NCBI GenBank assembly: GCA_047633055.1
Contig: JBLIEI010000008.1
Span: forward strand, 17,293-81,292
DNA: 64,000 nucleotides
Source: CALJFL01 sp047633055
GTDB taxonomy: Bacteria; Pseudomonadota; Gammaproteobacteria; Pseudomonadales; Halieaceae
Direction of reading: 5' to 3'
A program made the position numbers and the translations under genes. Under the pieces are notes generated by a model, which saw only the letters and a list, made by a program, of their open reading frames with translations, searched no databases and was not told the DNA's origin. Shown piece by piece: positions 9,538 through 17,898 of this stretch (the first letter of the stretch is position 1; each line of letters starts with the position of its first letter).

Positions 9538-11115
9538 CTAGCTCACACCTCTGGCGTTGCTTCCCCAGTAGGTCGCGCGAATGGCCTTTTTGTCGGGTTT
9601 CCCGACTTGCGTCAGAGGTATGCCCTCGACAAAATCGATGCTCTTGGGGGATTGAACTGAACCTTTGGCGGCCGTGACCCAGTCTTGCATGGACGTTACC
9701 AGCGTGTCGTCTGCTTTAAATCCAGGTTTCAATACCACCACCGCTTTCACGGCCTCACCCCAGCGTTCGTCCGGTACGCCGATAACGGCAACTTGTGCCA
9801 CTGCATTGTGACTACTAAGCACATCTTCAACTTCCCTCGGGAACACATTAAAGCCGCCACTGACAATCATGTCTTTACTACGGTCTACAATGTATAAAAA
9901 ACCTTCATCGTCCAGACGGCCAATATCGCCGGTGTGAAGCCAGCCACCGGCAAATGCCTGCGCCGTCTCCGTGGGCATATCCTTGTAGCCTTTCATTACT
10001 AGTGGGCCGCGCACGCAAATTTCTCCAGTCGCACCTGCGACAACAGGTTCGCCGGCGGCATCGAGCAATGCCATATGAATCCACGGGCTGGGTCTGCCGC
10101 AAGATGACAGGCGTTCGGGTTTACTCAGGTCGTGTTGGGCGCGTGTCATATTAGCCAGCACCATGGGCGCTTCGGACTGGCCGAAAAACTGATAGAAGAC
10201 TTGCCCCCATTTTTCAATACCTTCTCGCAATCGGTCCGGGTTGATGGGCGAGGCGCCGTAGAAAATAGTCTCCATACTCGACATGTCTGCGCTGGCGGCT
10301 CTGGGAGAATCCAGCAGAAAGTAGAGCATTACCGGAACCAGCATGGTCGCGGTTATTTTGTGTTGCTCGACCATGTTAAAAAATTCATCAGGGCTGAAAC
10401 CTTGCATCACATAAAAGGCGCCACCCTTTTGCAGGACGGGAATAAAAAATGCCGCTGCAGCGTGCGATAAGGGTGTCGCCATGAGTATGCGTAAATCGGT
10501 GGGAAACTCCCACTCGGTCAATTGAATTTGGGTCATGTAGGCAGTGACCCTATGGGTGTTCATAACCCCCTTGGGCTTGCCTGTGGTGCCGCCGGTGAAG
10601 GTGACTGATGAGACGTCATCCGGGTTAACATCCGGCGCGACCAGCGCCTGCGGTTCGAATGTTGCGGCCAGGGCAAGATAGTCTTCAGCTATGCTGGATT
10701 CCCCCAGGGACAGTAATTTCAGTTTAGGTAGCCGTTCTGCTAACGCTGCTGCGTGAGCATCAAATACCATTGGGTCGAACACCAGCGCCTCAATTTCTGC
10801 AGCTTCCAGCACATAACAATGATCATCCAGTGAGCCCATTGGATGAAGTGGAGTGCCAACGCAGCCGGTCAGTTGCATGGCGGCGATATTGGACAATACT
10901 TCCGGGCGGTTGGCTGAAAGCACAGCCACCCGACTGCCAATAGTCAGGCCACAACGGGTCAAAGCCTGAACCATACAGCTGGTGGCCTCTCGCACCTGAC
11001 GGTAACTGGCAACTGTATCGCTCAGGTATAGGCAGGGCTCATCATCGTAGCGATTGAGGCCATCGATCAGCAGGTGAGGCATTAAAGGAGGGTGGTGTAA
11101 TGCGTCTTTAAGCAT
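9538..11115 (-). CDS. AMP-binding acyl-CoA synthetase (fatty-acid/carboxylate CoA ligase)
   Basis: A 525-residue adenylate-forming enzyme that activates a carboxylic acid to its acyl-CoA. The P-loop TGGTTGKPKG is at residues 174-183; later motifs are FYQFFGQSEAP (A5-like), GWLHTGDIGRLDDEGF and IVDRSKDMIVSGGFNVFPREVE, ending with a conserved lysine region (VGKPDKKAIRA). AGGA at 11121-11124, five bases from ATG 11115, supports the start. Substrate could be a medium or long chain or aromatic acid. It is the upstream neighbour of the MBL hydrolase gene and divergent from the guanidinobutyrase-like gene. Confidence 0.92.
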   Translation of the reverse strand: MLKDALHHPPLMPHLLIDGLNRYDDEPCLYLSDTVASYRQVREATSCMVQALTRCGLTIGSRVAVLSANRPEVLSNIAAMQLTGCVGTPLHPMGSLDDHCYVLEAAEIEALVFDPMVFDAHAAALAERLPKLKLLSLGESSIAEDYLALAATFEPQALVAPDVNPDDVSSVTFTGGTTGKPKGVMNTHRVTAYMTQIQLTEWEFPTDLRILMATPLSHAAAAFFIPVLQKGGAFYVMQGFSPDEFFNMVEQHKITATMLVPVMLYFLLDSPRAASADMSSMETIFYGASPINPDRLREGIEKWGQVFYQFFGQSEAPMVLANMTRAQHDLSKPERLSSCGRPSPWIHMALLDAAGEPVVAGATGEICVRGPLVMKGYKDMPTETAQAFAGGWLHTGDIGRLDDEGFLYIVDRSKDMIVSGGFNVFPREVEDVLSSHNAVAQVAVIGVPDERWGEAVKAVVVLKPGFKADDTLVTSMQDWVTAAKGSVQSPKSIDFVEGIPLTQVGKPDKKAIRATYWGSNARGVS

Positions 11116-11290
11116 GGAATTCCTAGTCGATAATTTAAAGCGAACACTGTGTTGATGGCTGGTATGGTACTCGGAACCTTTTTCCTCTGGCTAGGCAGGT
11201 TTGTCTATATCCCGTTAAAATGATGGGCCTGGTCTGACTATTATTGCTGCAGTGCGAATTAACACTGACTATTGAACCGAGAGAACTATC

Positions 11291-12250
11291 ATGGCTCAAA
11301 AACCCTATAACCAGCCGCTGAGCGGCAATGAAATGCCCCGTTTTGCTGGTTTTGCGTCTATGTTCAGGTTGCCTGTGCAAACCACGGCCGCGGGCCTGGA
11401 TATCGCATTGGTGGGTGTGCCGTTGGATATCGGCACCAGCAACCGGGGTGGTAGTCGTTTTGGGCCCCGCGAGATTCGCTGTGAGTCAGTGATGGTGCGT
11501 CCGTATGGGATGTACACACAGGCGGCGCCGTTTGACTCGTTTCAGGTGGGTGATATTGGTGACGTACCAGTGAATGCGTTCAACCTGCTGCAATCCATCG
11601 ACATCATAGAGAACTACTTTGATGAGGTTTTGGCTCATGGGGCGAAGACTGTATCCATGGGCGGTGATCACACCGTCGCTCTTCCCATATTGCGAGCGGT
11701 CGCGAAAAAGTACGGCCCGGTAGCGCTGATTCATGTGGATGCACACTCGGATACCAATGACGCCATGTTTGGTGAGAACATTACTCATGGCACCATCTTT
11801 CGGCGCGCCATCGAGGAGAATCTGGTGGACCCGAACAAAATGGTGCAAATAGGCTTGCGCACTACTGGCTATGCTGCTGAAGATTTCGACTGGGCTAGCG
11901 ACCGAGGGGCACGGGTGGTGCCTGCTGAAGAGTGCTGGTATAAGTCACTGGCCCCATTGATGGCCGAAGTGCGTGAACAAATTGGACCGGATACACCGGC
12001 TTACCTCAGTTTTGATATTGACGGACTGGATCCTTCGGTCGCGCCCGGAACCGGTACACCAGAGCCCGGAGGGCTTACTTCAATTCAGGGAATCGAAATA
12101 ATTCGTGGCTGTTGGGGCTTGAACCTGGTGGGTGCTGACCTGGTGGAAGTGTCACCTCCTTACGACACCACCGGTAATACATCATTGCTGGCAGCAAATC
12201 TGATTTTTGAAATGCTGTGCAGTTTTCCCGGCTGTCAGCGTAAAAAATAG
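11291..12250 (+). CDS. gbuA: Guanidinobutyrase-like ureohydrolase
   Basis: A 319-residue Mn2+ ureohydrolase that should release urea from a guanidino compound. Metal-binding motifs are complete: GGDHT (124-128), HVDAHSDTND (148-157) and SFDIDGLDP. The N-terminal PLSGNEMPRF, DIGTSNRGGSRFGPREIR and the C-terminal VEVSPPYDTTGNTSLLAANL match my recollection of Pseudomonas guanidinobutyrase/guanidinopropionase rather than agmatinase; compare the true agmatinase at 31888. The expected reaction is 4-guanidinobutyrate to 4-aminobutyrate plus urea, a step in arginine catabolism. The ribosome-binding site is weak (GAGAGA). It is divergent from the acyl-CoA ligase and directly followed by the FHA gene. 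Confidence 0.85.
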   Translation: MAQKPYNQPLSGNEMPRFAGFASMFRLPVQTTAAGLDIALVGVPLDIGTSNRGGSRFGPREIRCESVMVRPYGMYTQAAPFDSFQVGDIGDVPVNAFNLLQSIDIIENYFDEVLAHGAKTVSMGGDHTVALPILRAVAKKYGPVALIHVDAHSDTNDAMFGENITHGTIFRRAIEENLVDPNKMVQIGLRTTGYAAEDFDWASDRGARVVPAEECWYKSLAPLMAEVREQIGPDTPAYLSFDIDGLDPSVAPGTGTPEPGGLTSIQGIEIIRGCWGLNLVGADLVEVSPPYDTTGNTSLLAANLIFEMLCSFPGCQRKK

Positions 12251-12271
12251 AGGATCTACTCCCCTACGGGG

Positions 12272-12658
12272 ATGCGCTATGCGGTTAATGCATCCGTGGT
12301 GGTGGGTAAGGACCAACAATGCGACCTCACCTTGATGCAGCCGAAAATCTCCCCGTTCCACACTATATTCACGTTAGATCGAAACACACTTTATGGACAA
12401 GACATGGGCTCTGGCCCAGGTACCCTGCTCAATGGGGATGCGCTGAAAGGTAAGCAACCTCTGCACCATGGCGATGTGATCAAGCTGTACAATAGTAAAT
12501 TTAGTATTACTGAAGGGTATTTTCGTAGCAATAGCGCCGATGAATTGGTGCGGCAGATACGTCCTGGTTCGGATGCGCATTTTAAACACAGTATGCGCTC
12601 GACCGATGACGTACAGCCTGCCAAACTAAGCCAAATAAAAAAAGGGATTTCGTTATGA
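12272..12658 (+). CDS. Small FHA-domain protein
   Basis: A 128-residue protein almost wholly made of a forkhead-associated (phosphothreonine-binding) domain: VVVGKDQQCDLTL corresponds to the family's I-G-R start, KISPFHTIF to the S-x-x-H core, and GTLLNGDALKG with LHHGDVIKL to the N-G-x-x-L and G-D-x-I elements. Arg of the canonical GR is replaced by Lys and the serine motif reads SPFH, so phosphopeptide binding may differ. The tail (about residues 95-128) is polar. It lies in the same frame as the guanidinobutyrase gene after its TAG, starts at ATG 12272 with a weak ribosome site, and overlaps the next gene by ATGA, which implies co-translation with the outer-membrane protein. Confidence 0.75.
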   Translation: MRYAVNASVVVGKDQQCDLTLMQPKISPFHTIFTLDRNTLYGQDMGSGPGTLLNGDALKGKQPLHHGDVIKLYNSKFSITEGYFRSNSADELVRQIRPGSDAHFKHSMRSTDDVQPAKLSQIKKGISL

Positions 12659-13485
12659 ACTTCTATCCATCCGCGCTGATACTCTCGGCTTGTCTGTTGA
12701 GCCCCATGGCTTTTGCTGAGAATGTTGAAAATATTCATCCATCACTAAACGCCAAGCATATGATACTGGTAGGCGGCAGCTATCAAACAGCTGATGCCGA
12801 GCTTCGCGCCAGCGTTGCCGGTCTACCTGAAGTCAGTGTCGATCTGGAAGATTTGGCGATTGATGATAAGGATATGAGCTGGGCTCTGGAGTACCGCTGG
12901 CGATTTGCCGAAAAATGGATCTTATCGGCCACGGCGTACACCTTTAAGCAGGACGGTTCACGTCAGACCAGTCGAGATTTTAATTTTGATGGTAATGAAT
13001 TTCAGGCGGGCTCTTCGCTGGACACTTCGTTGCGGGTGGACACCTATATCCTGGATGTGGCGTATTCCGTCTACCGAACCGAGCGTGCTGAGATTTTGCT
13101 CGGTGGTGGCCTTCATATTCTCGATATGGACGCCTCCATCAAAGGCCAGGCGTTCGTTGGCAATGTGGAGCGAGCCAATGCCACGGGTTCCAGTGAAATT
13201 CTGGCGCCTCTGCCGAACTTGAGAGCACAGGGCTATTATGCGCTGGACGACCGTTGGGGTCTGGCCCTCAATCTGGGCTGGTTGAGTGCCAATGTTGACG
13301 ATTACGAGGGTGGTTTCGCTTATCTCTTCGCTCGGGTGGGCTATCGATTCAGTGACCACTTCGGCGTTAATCTGGGCTACCAGTTCACCGAATTTGACCT
13401 GACCTATCAGCAATCCAGGGATCGAGAGAGCGAGTTCGACGTATCCTTCCACGGGCCTACACTGTCGCTGTCCTATGGTTTTTGA
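12655..13485 (+). CDS. Outer-membrane beta-barrel protein
   Basis: A 276-residue exported protein. A signal peptide is visible at residues 1-21 (hydrophobic ALILSACLLSPMAFA, cleavage after AFA). The remainder has alternating hydrophobic/polar strands with many Tyr, Trp and Phe, and ends LSLSYGF, the terminal Phe typical of the Bam-recognised barrel signal. About eight to ten strands are plausible (YRWRFAEKWILSATAYTF, DVAYSVYRTERAEILLGGG, YLFARVGYRFSDHFGVNLGY). It resembles small OmpA/OmpW-like barrels, but I cannot name a family. AGGGA at 12643-12647, seven bases before ATG, supports the start, which overlaps the FHA stop. Role unknown. Confidence 0.8.
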   Translation: MNFYPSALILSACLLSPMAFAENVENIHPSLNAKHMILVGGSYQTADAELRASVAGLPEVSVDLEDLAIDDKDMSWALEYRWRFAEKWILSATAYTFKQDGSRQTSRDFNFDGNEFQAGSSLDTSLRVDTYILDVAYSVYRTERAEILLGGGLHILDMDASIKGQAFVGNVERANATGSSEILAPLPNLRAQGYYALDDRWGLALNLGWLSANVDDYEGGFAYLFARVGYRFSDHFGVNLGYQFTEFDLTYQQSRDRESEFDVSFHGPTLSLSYGF

Positions 13486-13571
13486 TCCTGCCATTACACA
13501 GCGTGTCGCCCGCTGTTATGTAAGACGAACATCCGGCGAAATGGCGTGCGAAGAGAATGGAGTATGACCTG

Positions 13572-15749
13572 ATGAGAGTGTTATTGATGCGGCGCTGTCT
13601 GGTAGCAGTAGCCACATTTTGTTTCGTACTGACCGCGATGGCACAGGACGACGCTATAACGACCTGGCCTCGAGAGATCACTATTAAGGATGGCGTGATA
13701 GTGCTCTACCAACCTCAGCCAGAGAAATTGGAGGGCAACACGCTAAGTGGCCGTGCCGCGGTTGCGATTGAATTGGAAAGCCGCGATCAACCGGTTTTTG
13801 GTGCGGTTTGGTTTAACGGAGAGCTCGAAATCGACCGCTCGGAACGTATGGCCTATGTCGTACAGGTCGATATTACCAACGTCCGTATTCCCGAAGCAGA
13901 CGCCGACAAAACTGATGCTTTAGCAGCGGTTTTGGAACGAGAGCTACCCAAATTAGCAATTCAGATATCCATGGATGACCTGCTGGCCACCATTGAGCAG
14001 GTTGACGCCAGAGCGGAAGCTGCTGAACAGATCAGTACCAAGCCCCCCCAAATTATATTCAGTACTACCCCAGCAATTCTTGTGCCACTGGATGGTAAGC
14101 CTCAGTTTAGAGAAGCTGAAGGCACGGGTATAGAACGGGTAATTAATACGGCGTTTACACTGCTGCAGGATCAGGCTAGTAAAACGTTTTACCTCTATGC
14201 AGATGAGGACGTGTGGTACGCCACCAAAGAATTGGAGGGACCGTGGACTATCGCAGAGTCTGTGCCGTCTGCTATCAAAAAGCTAGCACCCCCATCGCCG
14301 CCGGTTGAGGATAATGCGGAGGACGTCGAGGAAGAGAGTGGCGAGCCCGGCCCTGCACCGAAAATTATCGTTAGTACTGAAGCCACTGAGTTAATTGTTA
14401 TTGATGGTAAGCCGGAGTTCAAGCCCGTTGAAGGTACCGAGCTACTTTATGTGAGCAATTCTGAAAGTGATTTGTTGATGGCGATTGGTGGCCAGCAATA
14501 CTATGTATTGCTGGCGGGGCGCTGGTATAAAAGTGGTGACCTTGACGGGCCCTGGTCTTATACCAAGGGTGCAGATCTACCCACCGATTTCAGTGAGATT
14601 CCCGAATCCTCCGAGGCCAACACAGTGCTTTATGCAGTACCGGGGACCAAGGCTGCGGACGAGGCTGTTCTCGATGCGCAGATACCACAGACTGCCGCTG
14701 TAGATCCGGCCAAGGCTTCATTAGATGTTGAGTATGACGGCTCACCGACATTTGAAGATGTTGATAGTACGGATCTCGAGTACGCGATAAACACGCCTAC
14801 GCCGGTAATTCGCGCTGAAGGGCGCTATTACGCTGTCGACGAAGGAATATGGTTTGTCGCTGACAAGCCCACGGGTAAGTGGCTGGTGGCGCGCGAAGTA
14901 CCCGATGAAATTTACACCATCCCGCCTGAATCTTCGCTTTACCACGTGACTTTCGTTCGCATCTATAAAGCAGAGCCGGACGTGGTCTATGTCGGTTATA
15001 CCCCGGGTTATACCAATACTTACGTCTACAACACTACTGTCGTTTACGGCACGGGGTACTACTATCCAGGTTGGTATGGCACTCATTACTACCCACGCCA
15101 TTCTACCTGGGGCTTTCATGCTCGCTACACGCCCTGGAGTGGTTGGGGCTTCGGCTTTAGCTACAGCAGTGGCCCGTTTACGTTTTATTACGGTGGCGGT
15201 GGCTGGTATCGCGGCGGTTTTTGGGGTCCGGGGCCCTATTACGGTTATCACCGAGGTTACCGACACGGCTACAACCACGGTTATCGACACGGTTTTAACC
15301 ATGGCTATGCGGCTGGCTACAGTGCCGGGCGTCTTCACGACAACCATAATCTGTACAAAAGTGACCGTAACCGCGTGCGAACTCAGCCGGCACGCCAAGC
15401 TATCGCCGACCGACCGCAGGCGCGTATAGCCAATCAGCGGAAAAATAATGTCTACGCTGACAAGGCCGGTAACGTCTATCGAGATCGAGGCGATGGTTGG
15501 GACAAGCGCACGAAGGATGGATGGCAGCAGGAAAAATTTAACTCGGAGAAAATTACTGAGAACAGGCTCGCCAAGATGCCCGAAAGTAAGCGGCAGAGCT
15601 TACCGGAGAAACGCCCCGCAAGCCTGCCCAGTCACAGTAGTTCCAGCAGGGACCTCAATCGCAGCCGTAACAACCGCATGCGTGGTAATCAGCGTAACAG
15701 TAACTTCAGATCTTCACGGAGCGGTGGCAGCGGCATGCGCCGCCGCTAG
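13572..15749 (+). CDS. Exported repeat protein with Gly/Tyr/His-rich domain (function unknown)
   Basis: A 725-residue exported protein. Residues 1-24 are a signal peptide (cleavage after TAMA). Three related modules follow at about 157-242, 261-345 and 379-455, each built as 'I-x-S/V-x-x... DGKP-x-F ... EGT/DST ... YV/AI-N-T ... WY/WF-x-x... GPW/GKW-x-x-x-x-x-VP'. Residues about 476-587 are dominated by Gly, Tyr, Trp and His, with repeated HGY/HGF units (15230-15330). The last 140 residues are strongly basic and Arg/Asn/Ser-rich. I recall similar proteins being labelled 'carbohydrate-binding family V/XII', but no enzyme motif is visible. GGAG at 13559-13562, nine bases before ATG 13572, supports this start; ATG 13557 and 13587 are alternatives. 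It follows the barrel gene by 86 bp, so the two may act together at the cell envelope. Confidence 0.8.
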   Translation: MRVLLMRRCLVAVATFCFVLTAMAQDDAITTWPREITIKDGVIVLYQPQPEKLEGNTLSGRAAVAIELESRDQPVFGAVWFNGELEIDRSERMAYVVQVDITNVRIPEADADKTDALAAVLERELPKLAIQISMDDLLATIEQVDARAEAAEQISTKPPQIIFSTTPAILVPLDGKPQFREAEGTGIERVINTAFTLLQDQASKTFYLYADEDVWYATKELEGPWTIAESVPSAIKKLAPPSPPVEDNAEDVEEESGEPGPAPKIIVSTEATELIVIDGKPEFKPVEGTELLYVSNSESDLLMAIGGQQYYVLLAGRWYKSGDLDGPWSYTKGADLPTDFSEIPESSEANTVLYAVPGTKAADEAVLDAQIPQTAAVDPAKASLDVEYDGSPTFEDVDSTDLEYAINTPTPVIRAEGRYYAVDEGIWFVADKPTGKWLVAREVPDEIYTIPPESSLYHVTFVRIYKAEPDVVYVGYTPGYTNTYVYNTTVVYGTGYYYPGWYGTHYYPRHSTWGFHARYTPWSGWGFGFSYSSGPFTFYYGGGGWYRGGFWGPGPYYGYHRGYRHGYNHGYRHGFNHGYAAGYSAGRLHDNHNLYKSDRNRVRTQPARQAIADRPQARIANQRKNNVYADKAGNVYRDRGDGWDKRTKDGWQQEKFNSEKITENRLAKMPESKRQSLPEKRPASLPSHSSSSRDLNRSRNNRMRGNQRNSNFRSSRSGGSGMRRR

Positions 15750-15757
15750 GGTGTGGT

Positions 15758-16888
15758 TCACGCAGCCTGCTCTGGGAAGGGTGACGGGGCACAATAAATC
15801 GCCCGTGGGCGGATCAGACGGCTGTCTTTACTGAACTCCAGGAAGTGTGCGATATAGCCGTACACGCGGGCCATAGCGAACAGTGCGGTAAAGTAACGGC
15901 TGGGAATGCTCAGGCTGTGGAATACTGCGCCCTTGTAGAATTCTACATTCGCCCAGATTTCTTTGCCTTGTTGTGCGAACGCCCGTTGGCAAGCCTGCTC
16001 GATCGCAATCAAGGTTTCCAGTAACACCCTGCTTTCGTCGTTCTGGCAGAGTTCTTCCGCCATCGGCTTGAGGATTTTAGCCCGCGGATCGACCGTGCGA
16101 TATTCGCGGTGTCCCATGCCCATAATTTTGACCTTGTTGGCCAGGTTTTCGGTGACATAGGCCTCGGCGTTGTCAGGGCCACCGACCGCCATAGCCATTT
16201 CCAGAGCGGCCTGGTCGGCACCGCCGTGAAGTTTGCCAAAGAGGGTGCCAATAGAAGCTGAGATTGCGGATTGGATGGGAGCCTGTGTGCTGGCGCAGAC
16301 ACGTCCGGCAAAGGTGCCCGCATTGAAACTGTGTTCCATCTGTAGAATCTGAGCGGCGTTGAGCATACGCGTGGCCTCTGGCGTCGGTTGCTTACCGTGA
16401 AACATGGTCAGAAAACTTTGGTGAAATTCGAGGCCTTCTGTCGGCGCCAAGATTGTCTGGCCGTTCGCGAGTCGATAATGCGCCGCTATGAGCGCGGATA
16501 TTTTGGCGGCAAGCAACAGCCCGTGCTCCGCGTCCAATCCCAGCTCCAGCGTTTGCTCCTGCGGAAGATCGGTCAGTGGCAGCATGCCCTGCAGCATCAG
16601 CATCGGATGTAGACTGCCAGGTAACTGCTCAAGCAGAGCTTGCTCGCCTGCTGAGAGGTGACTATGGCGGTATTGAAACTGCGATAACTGTTCCTCCTGC
16701 TCGGCACTGGGCTTATTGCCGAAGAGTACCCGCCAGGCAACCCGGTTGAAGGGCTCATTAACCAATGCGTTAATGTCTGTGCCGCGGTAGCTGAGAATGC
16801 CCTGCTCACCCTGAACATCAGAGATAGCTGTTTCGCCGACGACGATACCTGCAAGGTCTTTGGAAAATATTTCTTGGTCGCTGCTCAT
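15758..16888 (-). CDS. Citrate synthase-family enzyme (citrate/2-methylcitrate synthase type) with Glu at the catalytic Asp position
   Basis: A 376-residue member of the short (type I) citrate synthase family, condensing an acyl-CoA with oxaloacetate or a relative. Catalytic-region landmarks: MEHSFNAGTFAGR (His186), GKLHGGADQAALEM (His221) and MGMGHREYRTVDPR (His260). The motif that carries the third catalytic residue, usually N-V-D-F-Y, reads NVEFYKG, with Glu316 encoded by GAA. The C-terminus keeps FAMARVYGYIAHFLE and an RPRAIY arginine. AAGGAG at 16900-16905 supports the ATG at 16888. It is divergent from a LysR regulator gene and converges on the Gly/Tyr-rich protein gene with an 8-bp gap. 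It is unlikely to be the housekeeping synthase, which in gammaproteobacteria is longer, and its substrate is open. Confidence 0.85.
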   Translation of the reverse strand: MSSDQEIFSKDLAGIVVGETAISDVQGEQGILSYRGTDINALVNEPFNRVAWRVLFGNKPSAEQEEQLSQFQYRHSHLSAGEQALLEQLPGSLHPMLMLQGMLPLTDLPQEQTLELGLDAEHGLLLAAKISALIAAHYRLANGQTILAPTEGLEFHQSFLTMFHGKQPTPEATRMLNAAQILQMEHSFNAGTFAGRVCASTQAPIQSAISASIGTLFGKLHGGADQAALEMAMAVGGPDNAEAYVTENLANKVKIMGMGHREYRTVDPRAKILKPMAEELCQNDESRVLLETLIAIEQACQRAFAQQGKEIWANVEFYKGAVFHSLSIPSRYFTALFAMARVYGYIAHFLEFSKDSRLIRPRAIYCAPSPFPEQAA

Positions 16889-16975
16889 TGCTGTCAGTAC
16901 TCCTTCAGTAAGGTCGCTTTTTCACAGTATAGAAAATGAGTTATCATAAGTAGAGTTAATCTGGATAATACAAAA

Positions 16976-16990
16976 ATAAGTAAAACTTAT
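16976..16990. promoter_or_regulatory. LysR-type box next to the LysR start codon
   Basis: ATAAG-N5-CTTAT at 16976-16990, extendable to ATAAGT-AAA-ACTTAT, contains the T-N11-A core expected of LysR-family recognition sites. It ends immediately before the LysR ATG (16991) and lies 87 bp upstream of the divergent citrate-synthase start. A second ATAAG is at 16946-16950. The position suggests autoregulation and control of the citrate-synthase-family gene. Binding is inferred from the motif. Confidence 0.5.
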
Positions 16991-17875
16991 ATGAGATTTG
17001 AGAATAGTGAACTCAGGGCCTTTCGAGCAGTAATCGAGGAGGGAGCCTTCAAGCGGGCTGCTGAGGCGCTGCACCTCAGTCAATCGGCGGTCAGCCAGGC
17101 CGTTGCGGGCCTGGAAAGCAAACTCGAAACTCCTCTGGTATTGCGGGGTAAAAAACTCGGGCTCACTGATGCTGGGAGGCGCGTATTTGATCATGCGGTC
17201 GAGGTATTGCGTGATGAAGAGCAGACCCTCGAAGATCTTGCGTTGCTCCGTAAGGGCAGTTTGGAAACCCTTAATCTAGCGCTGAGTGCGTCTATCAATC
17301 GTTTCTACGCGCCCGAGTTAATAAGCGCTTACTACCAGCGTAACCCAGGCACCAGATTGAAGCTAGCCGAACTGCCCAGCCGTAGTATTATTTACGCTGT
17401 GCACTCTGGCAATGCCGAGCTGGGTATGGGACCGTTCCAGAAGCACATGCCCGCCTTCGATACGATTCCGCTCTACAGCGATTCGCGCCATCTGGTGGTG
17501 AGTCCTTGCCATCCCCAGTACCAACAGATGATGGACGGTGAGGCCAGGGTGTTGAAGCAGACGCCGCTGATTGCGTCGGCGCTTGATAACCCGGAGATGC
17601 GGCCGTCGATTCAGCGGCTGCGCGATCAGTTCAGCACAGTCTGGGAGGTCAGCAGTTTGTCCCTGCGAATTCACATGGTGGCTGAGGGCATGGGAGTAAC
17701 CTTCATTGACGCTCGGTTGCTGCGTGAACATCCACAATGTCGGGATTTTACTATCATGGACGATGTATCCTTTGGCCGAATAGAGAAGCAGGTTGGACTC
17801 TACTACCAGGCTGGAAAAAAGCTTAGCAAGAGCGCCCAGGACTTTATTGACCTGTGCGCAGAGAAATGGCACTGA
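16991..17875 (+). CDS. LysR family transcriptional regulator
   Basis: A 294-residue LysR-type regulator. The N-terminal winged helix is clear: ELRAFRAVIEEGAFKRAAEAL, then HLSQSAVSQAVAGLE (residues about 5-45). The rest is the two-lobed effector domain, starting LETLNLALSASINRFYAPEL. It diverges from the citrate-synthase-family gene, its likely target, and its start codon abuts a LysR-box palindrome (16976-16990). The ATG at 16991 has only a weak AAGTAAAA ribosome site. The downstream FAD dehydrogenase gene begins within or just after its 3' end, so the two may be co-transcribed. Confidence 0.92.
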   Translation: MRFENSELRAFRAVIEEGAFKRAAEALHLSQSAVSQAVAGLESKLETPLVLRGKKLGLTDAGRRVFDHAVEVLRDEEQTLEDLALLRKGSLETLNLALSASINRFYAPELISAYYQRNPGTRLKLAELPSRSIIYAVHSGNAELGMGPFQKHMPAFDTIPLYSDSRHLVVSPCHPQYQQMMDGEARVLKQTPLIASALDNPEMRPSIQRLRDQFSTVWEVSSLSLRIHMVAEGMGVTFIDARLLREHPQCRDFTIMDDVSFGRIEKQVGLYYQAGKKLSKSAQDFIDLCAEKWH

Positions 17876-17898
17876 AGAGAATATTGGACGAAGAAACG

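Noticed and set aside
9525..9545. Hairpin TGAGCTA-CGAATTC-TAGCTCA overlapping the stop of the acyl-CoA ligase gene as a terminator
   Set aside because: The stem is short and AT-balanced, and no T-run follows on the minus strand.
11116..11290. Possible guanidine or other riboswitch before the guanidinobutyrase-like gene
   Set aside because: I could not find conserved riboswitch core motifs or a stable multi-stem fold by eye.
14742..15398. A 218-codon frame antisense to the Gly/Tyr-rich protein
   Set aside because: It arises from the biased codon composition of the sense gene; no ribosome-binding site or family motif.
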